Positions 55,675-64,000 of a stretch of DNA of 64,000 nt are shown here, piece by piece. Origin of the DNA: Pochonia chlamydosporia 170 (lineage: Eukaryota > Ascomycota > Sordariomycetes > Hypocreales > Clavicipitaceae); contig NC_035793.1 in NCBI RefSeq assembly GCF_001653235.2, positions 4,588,001-4,652,000 on the forward strand. The letters run 5' to 3'. Numbering within the stretch: the first letter of the stretch is position 1; each line of letters starts with the position of its first letter. Both the position numbers and the translations under genes were made by a program. A model generated the notes under the pieces. It worked only from the letters and a program-made list of their open reading frames with translations. It was not told where the DNA came from and ran no database searches.

Positions 55675-56003
55675 TGATGTTGATCATTTTATTCGAAGTA
55701 ACGCGTTAACGTAACTTAGAGTGAATACTTTTGACTCACTAACCCCCTCCCATCAAGGGAATATAAAGCCAAGAAATGGCTATTATCAACACTATATGTT
55801 GCCTCCCAGTGCGATCCTGTTTCCCCCGTAACAATGGCACTACTCCAAGTCTGTCCACCATTTGAACTGCTCACGACCTTCATTTGGCCACCATCAATAT
55901 TAGGCGTATTAGTATCCTCGTTCGTCATGAAACTCGCCACCAGTGTACCACCCACGTTAATACCATAGGGAGCACCCGCATTCTTCCCATTCCTAGCTGT
56001 GTA

Positions 56004-57842
56004 ACGTCGGGGACCCATCAACCGCCCAGACCCCTCAACCGCCCACCCGTGGGCCACAATGGCATCACATTAGAACCTCAATTCCAACAGTCAGGATAGA
56101 TAAAAATAGTAATATTTGGTGTTTTCTATTTGTTTAATTCCCACTTATTGCAGAGGGATTTAAATTGGGCCCGTCTTCAACAGAGGGTGCTGCAGGCTTA
56201 ATTGGAAGATGCTGCCGGGTTATTTTAATGTCTCTGATATTAATGAACTTTCTATTAGGATTATGCTTAACTTTCCGCTTCTTTCTTGGTTTCTATTGAT
56301 TAACCTGCCGCTATAGTGACTAAATCTTCCGGTTAGCTTCTACTAGCTGCATGTTCTTATCGTTAATTCCCTTCTAAATCTTCCGAAATAGCTAACAGGC
56401 TGTTAGACCTAAGTCTTGCTGTTTAAGAAGTTAGGGAATAAGGTTAAAAATTTAACTACCGCGCTGTGGGGTCTTTATTAGGTTATTTTGCTGCTTTATA
56501 CATATTTATGGTATCTCTTTGGTTATTTCCTTAAGCGGCAGAGTTGCTAATTTAAGGGATTTTAACAGGAGAGGCCTGCTAATATTAGTCAGGTAAATTC
56601 CAGTGGCTCTCTAACCTAATAGAATGTTTCTTTTAGTGATTCCGGTAGCCTAAGCTTTATAATAACATTTAAGAAAGGTTATTTTGTTTGTAGTAATTAA
56701 GGGTATTAATAATTAAAGGTCTATGATTAAAGCGCGATAGCTAGCCTTAATGGAGCTAAATACACCAACGTTAAGCGGTTGTAAAACGTGGGATAAATGC
56801 TCTAGTAGGAAAAGAAGGTATATATTATTTTTGAAGCATTCTAGCATAAAATTATTAGCAGTATAACTTCTATGGCTATCTACTATTAGCAGCCGGGCTT
56901 CTTTTGGGTTAGATAGTGCTATCTATGGGATAAAGATATTACGCAGCCAAAAGAGACTAATTTTATCAGAAGTCTAGCTATTTAGTAATACTGTAAAGTG
57001 CCAATCTTAATATTTATCGAATTTATTGGGAAACTATTGCTATTAAACGCTTGCTCCTTTGAATATCATAAGGGGGCTAATAACTCTACTGTCTGCTAAG
57101 ATGCACTCGATAATTGTCGTCCAAGAGCGTGACCCAGGCTGCTTCCTAATAATTATTCGAATTTCCGCGCTCCTAATGATAAGACTATTGCTCCCTTGGC
57201 CCTCTTGGATACCAGTCTCGTCCATGTTGTATTAATTCCGCGCTGGAATTCCCTATACTACAGGAAGCTAGACCAGGGAAAAGAAGCTCTTAATTGTATC
57301 AGCAGAAGCCCCATTAATGCGACAGGAATCCATCTTCTTGCCTTTTCTAGTTGCTATTTTAGGATAACGACGTATAAAGCCTTTAATCTAATTCTTCCCA
57401 AGAGGGCAATAGTTGCCTCCCTTAGCAAGGATGTGTGAGATAAAGAGGTAGAGTTATTAATGTGTAACTGGCACGTTTAATGACGTTTGGGCTACTATCC
57501 AAGTAACCAAGTTATTTTTATCCTTCTGTGATAGCCGCTAATGTGGTTCATATGCATTAATTCGCAACTGGGAGCCAGAAAGTTAATCTTAAATAGTTGT
57601 CCTGGGTATCCCCCATTATGCTGTAGCTTTCCAGGCAGATAGACTATTACGCACAGCTAATATAGCAGATTAAATATTATCTTCCATGTATTTTAACATG
57701 CTAATTCTAAATATTTAAACAGAATTATAATTGCTCTAAAATTACGCGAGAAATCGCGGTTAGAATGCAGGTTATTTGGTGTTGAAAGGATGAAAAAGGG
57801 TGGGCGGTTGAGGGGTCTGGGCGGTTGATGGGTCCCCGACGT
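56004..57842 (-). mobile_element. Fot1/pogo-type (Tc1/mariner superfamily) transposon, decayed inside
   Basis: 1839 bases bounded by a perfect 45-base inverted repeat (56004-56048 and 57798-57842; starts ACGTCGGGGACCCATCAACC) and flanked on both sides by TA, the target duplication of this superfamily. The repeat contains CAACCGCCCA twice. The interior is strongly AT-rich with many stops on both strands, while the ends keep their GC-rich sequence intact. Only one transposase fragment is legible (57043-57225). It sits inside the GH93 coding exon. Confidence 0.92.
57043..57225 (-). pseudogene. Remnant of pogo/Fot1 DDE transposase
   Basis: 60 codons beginning MDETGIQEGQGSN, where the first catalytic Asp of pogo-type DDE transposases sits, then RKQPGSRSWTTIIECILAD with the second expected Asp, and PLMIFKGASV before a TAA. 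Upstream and downstream the frame is broken by stops that fit C-to-T mutation. No active enzyme can come from this copy. Confidence 0.8.
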
Positions 57843-58695
57843 TACAACCTCGTCCGCGAAGACCAAGTAAAGCCATCGTCGTACGAAAGCACGTAATTTA
57901 TCGAAAATGGACCAGATTCCGTATTTTCAAAGACGCACCTACTCGTGTTAGTAACAGCAATCACAAAACCACATCAACTTACATTAATTTCCCTCCCACA
58001 TCCGCAACGGCAGTCATACCGTCCCTACTCGTAATTCCCTGCCCCGAAACAGCAAACGGACCGGCCCACGACGCCCCTCCATCCGTCGACGTCTTCATAA
58101 CGTTATCCTGATCACCGCCATTATTCTCCGACGAATAAAACACCTGCAATGTCCCATTCCTAGAGACCCTCAGAAACGGCTCCCACAGGCCATTCACTCC
58201 ATTCGCATGCCGTTCATCAATCTGCGTGAGAAATGACCACGTTACGCCCCCGTCATCTGAGTAACACACTGTGATGCGGTAGTACGTATACACGCCTTTG
58301 GAAGTGCGGTCGTGGTTTCGAAAAGCAAACAGAATTCTACCACTGGGAAGTTGCAGCGGAAACGCATTGTCAATATCGTGCGTTGCAGAGTCACCCGCTG
58401 TTACGGTGCCGAGTTGCGTCCAGGAGGATCCTGCGTCGGAGGACTTGACTACCCGGAGGAGGTGGTTGGGTCCGTCTTGGGCTGCGTAGCCGGCTATGAT
58501 GGTGTTGTCGTTGAGGCGGGTGGCGCGCATGTATACGCCTGCTGGGTCGACGAGGACTTGGGGACCTGGGGCTGAGATGGCCATGGGGGAGGATGCAGAT
58601 GGAGCGATGAGGAGGGCTGAGAGGAGTTTGGTGAACCTCATTTTGGCGGTGGCGTTTGAGTTGCCGTGGTTGGAATGTAGTTTCGGGTTTTGTGT

Positions 58696-58703
58696 TTTAT
58701 ATA
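58696..58703 (-). promoter_or_regulatory. TATA box of the GH93 gene
   Basis: Minus strand TATATAAAA, about 55 bases before the ATG at 58641. Confidence 0.45.
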
Positions 58704-59374
58704 GGTCCACGCGGACATGGTGGTTTGGTCCGCGCTTTGGACAAAGGATGTATTTTTGGTGTGACGACTTATAAGTTTGCGCGTTCCTTCCGTTTTAGGA
58801 AGGCATGAGGTGAAAGGTTGAGTTACCACGGGCCGTGAAGCCGTGAGGATGTGAATGGTACAGCCGCGCCAACGAGATAACTCTATGGATTGCTTCTCAA
58901 CCACTTGGCAGTTTCTCGGGGTAAATTTGCGGATGTAACAGGCACGAAGGAAGTGTAGTTGAGCCTAGTGGTGAGTGGATGTTACGCCAAGAACGGCTAA
59001 TACAACTCTTGGGGGGCATGTTAAGACGTTTCATGTGGTAGTTGCGTCTGATGTAAGCTCGGTGATGATAACTTGCGAATACCTAGGTAAGACAGGATTT
59101 AAAGATAAGAATCGTTGCCTTGGTTACTGTTTTCTCAGCATGTGTGAACCTAACCAGCCATCTTATGCCGCAGGTTGCAAACCTCATGATAGTTCTGTTG
59201 GACCTCAAGGCCAAGTCCTAAGCGGGGAACTAACGCCGAACAACACAATCCTCCGAAAACACCTATCCAGGGTTTGAATCCTTAGTCCAGTTCGCCAACT
59301 TTGTTTGCAACCTCAACACCCAACCAATCAATAGTTGGCCTCTTCCTTCGTTGTTACATCCCATTTAGTCCAAG
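58704..59374. other. Intergenic between GH93 promoter and M20 hydrolase 3' end
   Basis: A 100-codon plus-strand frame (58975-59277) has no recognisable domain. Nothing else is seen. Confidence 0.5.
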
Positions 59375-60671
59375 CTACTCACACCTCTTGAAATCCTCTC
59401 GCGCTTTATCCGCCAACACATCATCAACCAATACCCTCACCGCCAACATTGCCATACCCTTGGCACACCTCATAGCCTCCGCGTGCGCTTCATCCGTAGC
59501 AGCGCAGGCCGTAAAGCCCGGATTATGAATCACCACATCCGGCTCCTTCGTCACGGAGAACATGCCATGAAAACTAGGCACATAATGCGACACATTACCC
59601 ATGTCAGTAGAGCCACCTGAGGGCTCGCCATGAGTTTCGACGACTTTCCTCCCCAGAGTACCCATATCCTCTACATATGCCCTGCAAAGTGCCTCATTGA
59701 CTCGTAAATCGGCAGACGTCAACGTCCTAAATCTCATTAGCCCCAACATTTGAACACACGGGGTACACAACATACGGCAAATAAGTGACAGTACAGCCCG
59801 TCGCAGCGGCACCACCCTCAATACACCTTCTCACCCTTTCCAACAACTCATCCGCCCTCTTCAAACTCGGGCTCCTCACATTCCAGCTCATCCTCGAATA
59901 CGAAGTAATCACATTCTGCACCGTCCCGCCAACCTCTATCACCGCATGGATCCTCTCATCCGGCCGAATCTGCTGCCTCAACATGGCGGCGCTATTATAC
60001 GCCGAAACCGCAGCATCCAGGGAATTGATCCCATTCCAAGGCTCAGCAGCCGCGTGAGCAGTCCTCCCCCGAAACTCAACCTTGAATTTATGACTTGCAC
60101 TGGTTTTCGGGCCCGCGATGCCACTGTATTCGACTCCTGAGTGGGACGGTATCATCTTCTGCGATGCGGGATGGGCCATTATCGCGGCGGCTATATCCTC
60201 TGGTGGATCGAAGGCGCCGGCGTCGATGAGAAACTGTTTCCCTAGCCCGCCTTCTTCAGCTGGTGTGCCTAGGAGACGGATTCGGCCGGGGATGTTGAGC
60301 GTGTGTAAGACATGGCCGGCTGCGAGGAAGGCTGCGATGGACGATGTGGCGATGAGGTTGTGTCCGCAGGCATGGCCTATGTCAGGGAGGGCGTCGTACT
60401 CGGCGCAGAAGACGACTTGACGACCGCCTTGGCCGGTAGATGCTTCAAAGGACGTTTCTAGGCCGTAGGTTTTTGGGGTGACAGAGAGTCCCTTTTTGGA
60501 GAGGAATGTGGTGAGGGTGTCGTGGGCGAAGAATTCTTTGTAGCACGTTTCGGGGTGGTCGTGGAGGGCTTTGTTGATGTTGGTTTGGAGATCGGGACTG
60601 ATTCGCCTGATGTGTGTGTTTATTAGGGAGCGAGCTTGCCCTAGGTCAATTTTGTGATGGAGTTCGCCCAT
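59375..60671 (-). CDS. M20-family amidohydrolase/aminoacylase-like protein
   Basis: Exons 60671-59776 and 59726-59375 join in frame across a 49-base GTATGT..TAG intron to 415 residues. Zinc-site motifs: FCAEYDALPDIGHACGHNLI (His100, His104 region), TPAEEGGLGK with the catalytic Glu pair at 139-140, IMAHPAS, and near the C-terminus GSTDMGNVSHYVPSFHG. FKVEFRGRTAHAAAEPWNGI opens the small dimerisation domain. This is the amidohydrolase branch of M20D, close to ACY1L2/aminobenzoyl-glutamate hydrolases, which cut N-acyl or dipeptide amide bonds. There is no signal peptide; cytosolic. The substrate is unknown. The intron makes sense of a frame change at TVTYLP/TLTSADLRVN. Confidence 0.9.
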
Positions 60672-61639
60672 GTTGAATACTAGTTGCTTTGTAGGAGTGC
60701 TGGGATATGATGGTCACATCTTGGACCTTGGAGTGGTTTCAAGGTGACTGAGTGTCTTATGTATGTCCATTTCGGGCTTGGTTGACAGGGTAACTCCATG
60801 GCTCCATGATGGTGGTGTAAAGTCCGCGGAATTTTGGTAAAGAAGATGTAAGTACCGACCAGTGGTAATTGTTTCTGTTCTAGTTGAACGGTTGAGAGAT
60901 GCTATTTACTAAAGTTAGTTGAAGCGACGGTCGGCTAATGTGGAGATGTGAATAAGCCGTCTCGTTGCCGGGTAAAGTACACATGCCTCACATCAGTTCC
61001 GACATTTGTGACATGGCGATGCTCGATTTGACATGAGTAGGTACTTATGAAGGTCTTTGAATGCCGGTCTGGTTTAATGCGGTGACAGGATAGTTGAGAT
61101 AGAAACTCTTGGATGAGTCCCAGCAATACTCCCAGTTCTCATACCTGATTCTTATGACTTATGAGCCTTTTCCGAATTGGGCTCCGTTTAAGTGGGACGG
61201 TCCTGAATATTGCAGTTTTGGCCTTGGTTGCAGAGGTATATACTAGATTGTCCGACCTGGGATATTTTTGTTTGAGGATCTTTTAGCGATAAAGGTGTAG
61301 TGCTATCTAGGCAATCTAGCAGAACAATGCGGTGCAACTGTAATAGCCTCCAGTGATAAGTGTAACTCATGGCTGCCTCACCGCACAGCCCCCGCTTCAT
61401 AAGCTGAGGCTGAAAGAGACACAACAACTCAAACATCAATTCCTCTCATGAGCAAAAGAAACCAGAGCTGTCGAGCGACTTGTGCACAGCGAGGCAAACA
61501 CGCAGTAAACTGAACTGGCTTCAGCATCACAGCATATGGTGGTGTCGACTCTACAGATGGACGATATCTTGACAACTTCCAAGCGGCACATCCCACCTTT
61601 TAGGCTTATTACTCGACCAGACCCAGGGGAAACTCCGAA
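60672..61639. other. Divergent promoter region of M20 hydrolase and HET gene
   Basis: No recognisable gene or repeat. Short frames only. Confidence 0.5.
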
Positions 61640-63964
61640 ATGGCTTCCCTGTCAGAACTAAAAGACGAATACATGGCAAACCTCCCCCTTATGGACGGGA
61701 AGGAGCCGCGACTAGCTGTCTTCAATTTTGCCCCACGATATGACTTCTCCAAGCAGGACCTCTCCGCGGGATGCAACACCTGCCAGAACCTGTCACTCGA
61801 CAATCTTCCACCGAGCGGAAAAGTGATCCAGGTTCAGTTCTGTGATGTAAAACGCATGGCATTATCGGGGTGCGCTGTGTGCGCCATGATAGAAACGGCT
61901 TGCCGGCATTTCGACGTCGTGCCCAGCCTTGTTGGCTACCAGGTAGAAATGAGGAGTCAACAGCAAGACTACGGCCTGGAAGTTACCTTTGGCGACGACT
62001 ACGATACCAGATACATTTACATTGATGAGAACAATATCCGGGCGTTTATACACATTCGACCTGCTGACACGACTCGCCACATAGACTATCAGGTGCTGGT
62101 AATGCTTCAGGGTGTTCGGGGACAAACGTCACATCCTATTGAACTGTACAGATTGTCTCAGCCTACCTCCTCATGTAAGAGTTCAAGCTTATCACTCAAG
62201 ATGCAGTCCACTTCGGAAGTGCTCTGGCCGGCAATTGGAACACCTCGTGACGTCCCCCGATCGTCAAACTCCTCAGAGTGCTTGCAAACAGCTCAAGGAT
62301 GGCTAGCGGACTGCAGGGGAAATCATGATGGTTGCAAAAGAAGTAAACCTTCTCAGCTACCTACCAGAGTCTTAGACATATCCGACCAAACTGTCTGCCT
62401 TTTGGAGAGCGCCTTACCTGCCGAGTACGTCACCCTGTCGTATTGCTGGGGACCAGCGGTGGCAAGTCGCTTGACAACGACGACCAAAAACATCGACAAG
62501 CACAAGCAGGGTGTTCCGTGGGAAGCTTTCAACAAGACTCATCAAGATGCTATTACAGTAGCTAGAAACCTAGGGTTCAAGTACATCTGGGTAAGAACAA
62601 TCACCCGCCAACCATCATCACTTTCGCTAACAGTATAGATTGATGCACTGTGCATCATACAAGACAGTCCTCAAGACTGGGCAGACGAGGCAGCTCGCAT
62701 GGCCGACATTTACAAGAATTCATCATTGACAATATGCGCGACTTGGTCCTCGCACAGTGATGGAGGGCTGTTCTCTGACCGGTACATTGGCCGCCGGGAC
62801 GTTGCCAACGAGAATGCCGATGAACTGTCGCCGCCGTACCTCGTCCATGACGATCCGCCAATCCACGCGCGTCTGGTATTTAAGCAGCATTTTGCCAATG
62901 CTGAAATGAAAGAAGCCGTCGAGCTGGGTGCCAGGGCGTCTGCGGCTTCGGATCCTCTGCTCACACGGGCATGGTGCTTCCAGGAGCGGATGCTGTCTCT
63001 ACGAACCCTTGATTTCACGCTTGAGGAGCTGCAGTGGGAATGTCGAACGGCTAGAATGTGCGAGTGCAAAGAGGGCGATAGGCGTACTGGGAAATCGCAG
63101 AAGATGCAATTTACGCGGATGATGGACCTACAAGTTAACGCTAGGTCTGAACTCAACCAGAAGAGCAACGATATTTGGCATAATGTTGTATGCGCATATA
63201 CTGGGCTGTCACTGACGTATCCGTCTGACAGACTGCCAGCTCTTTCGGGCTTGGCACATCGCATCTATGACATCAGAGGCGATTTGTCAAGTCAATCTGG
63301 TTATCTTGCTGGTATTTGGCAACGTGACCTGATACCTTCACTCTTATGGCACCTCGATCCGAGTCCTGATTATCATCGTGGCAACGCGCCTGGTCTCGTC
63401 ACCTCTCCACATAAGTATATGGCGCCGTCTTGGTCATGGGCATCGCGAAGCGGACAGGTTGCCTTCACCAAGTTCCCAGTCGACCCGGACCTCAGGGTCA
63501 TCAATGCCACATGTACATACGGCATCGACATATGTGGACACTGTACCGCGGGATCATTGACACTGAGCGGTTGGGTGGCACCCGCAAAGCTTCGATACGG
63601 ATCTGGCGTCAAGAATGGCTACTGGATTTCACAAAATGGACTGTGGGCTGTAATCCAGGCTGATTCGGATATTGCCGCCCCGGGCAGCGTGGACCATCTA
63701 CTACCTAACTCCATAGTCTATTGCCTGAGAGTCGGGCTGGAGACGGACCGACATTTCTCTGAAGACAATACTACTTGGGGTCTTGTGCTTCGGTACATCG
63801 AAGCAGCGGATCAGTATGCCCGTATAGGGATGTTCAGCAGGAGAGGTGATGATGGAAAGTTGAAGCTCCGTGAGAGGGTGAAGGATGGGGGAGGCGTAGA
63901 GGAGTATATTGGGTCTAATAGCTTATTCGAGGTTTCAGAGGTAAAGACGATCGAAATAGTGTGA
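61640..63964 (+). CDS. HET-domain heterokaryon-incompatibility-type protein
   Basis: Exons 61640-62590 and 62639-63964 join in frame across a 48-base GTAAGA..TAG intron to 758 residues. The three HET blocks are textbook: EYVTLSYCWG (262-271), KYIWIDALCIIQD spanning the splice, with DWADEAARMADIYKNSSLTI after it, and RAWCFQERMLSLRTLDF. The N-terminal 250 residues include a Cys-containing start (GCNTCQNLSLDNLPP; GCAVCAMIETACRHF) common in this subgroup, and the C-terminus has the conserved YMAPSWSWASRSGQV block. Such proteins are implicated in allorecognition and programmed cell death; many copies per genome diversify quickly. The intron lies inside the HET domain, a recurrent position in the family. 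No damage is seen; the stop is 36 bases before the window ends. Confidence 0.93.
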
Positions 63965-64000
63965 AATGGAAAATCGGCCGCGGCCACAAGTCCGGTTATT

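Larger units (their letters stand above)
55716..58641 (-). pseudogene. GH93 exo-arabinanase-like (BNR/sialidase fold) gene split by a transposon
   Basis: Coding parts are 58641-57983, then after a 44-base GTAAGT..TAG intron 57938-57843, and, beyond the inserted element, 56001-55716. Without the element the frame would be continuous for 346 residues. The signal peptide is MRFTKLLSALLIAPSA. BNR/Asp-box motifs recur (SSDAGSSWTQ, YSDDGGVTWS, STDGGASWAG, SYDDGFTWSS, SSNGGQTWSS). Glu154 in NGLWEPFLRVSRNGTLQVFY and Glu224 in MCVFENTE have the spacing of the two catalytic glutamates of fungal GH93 exo-1,5-arabinanases, which release arabinobiose from arabinan. The insertion falls between RTRL and YTARNGK, so the present allele makes at best a truncated protein. 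The flanking coding sequence carries no other damage, which implies a recent break. Confidence 0.85.

Noticed and set aside
1..64000. CRISPR arrays, bacterial operons, riboswitches
   Set aside because: The genome is fungal (spliceosomal introns throughout), and no regularly spaced direct repeats were seen.

Overview
The window is nuclear DNA from a filamentous ascomycete (Pezizomycotina, most likely Sordariomycetes). The evidence is short GT..AG introns of 44-96 bases in most genes, HET-domain and NLR-type genes, BYS1 and DmpA families, Zn2Cys6 regulators, and several genes and one transposon decayed by C-to-T changes of the kind made by repeat-induced point mutation (RIP). No strain or species can be named from the sequence alone.

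Layout. 1-14.9 kb is gene-poor: an EST1/SMG7-like gene with an N-terminal C2H2 finger (1960-4403), about 5.3 kb without a recognisable gene, a damaged gene of unknown function (9745-11304, minus) and an isochorismatase-family hydrolase (12383-13333). A complete NLR, with a nucleoside-phosphorylase-like N-terminus, NACHT and seven ankyrin repeats, lies at 14937-18338 (minus). From 19.2 to 43.5 kb is a transposon-rich, decayed zone. It holds a short-chain dehydrogenase pseudogene; a full-length Ty1/copia element (20883-26945); a 100-N gap; a non-coding terminal-inverted-repeat element (27346-28718); a 3.0-kb hAT element with an intact transposase (29386-32386); a second, 5'-truncated copia copy (33995-39173); and pseudogenes for a helix-hairpin-helix protein and a Zn2Cys6 regulator. 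From 46 kb to the end genes are dense: a secreted BYS1-type protein, a methyltransferase, two HET-domain proteins, a DmpA-family peptidase, a convergent GH43/GH93 glycosidase pair and an M20 amidohydrolase.

How the parts fit. The GH43 and GH93 genes converge with 41 bases between their stops and look like a small arabinan/hemicellulose degradation unit; the GH93 gene is split by a Fot1/pogo-type transposon inserted exactly at a TA. The NLR and two HET genes are of the types used in fungal non-self recognition and cell-death control. The outermost ends of the two copia copies share the same 5-base flank (TGTTA), as if everything from 20883 to 39173 were one insertion. With the 100-N gap, this suggests either ectopic recombination or a scaffold join that brought in an unrelated segment (27047 to about 33995). 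The copia and hAT elements are nearly free of RIP-like damage, while the host pseudogenes on both sides and the pogo-like element are heavily decayed.
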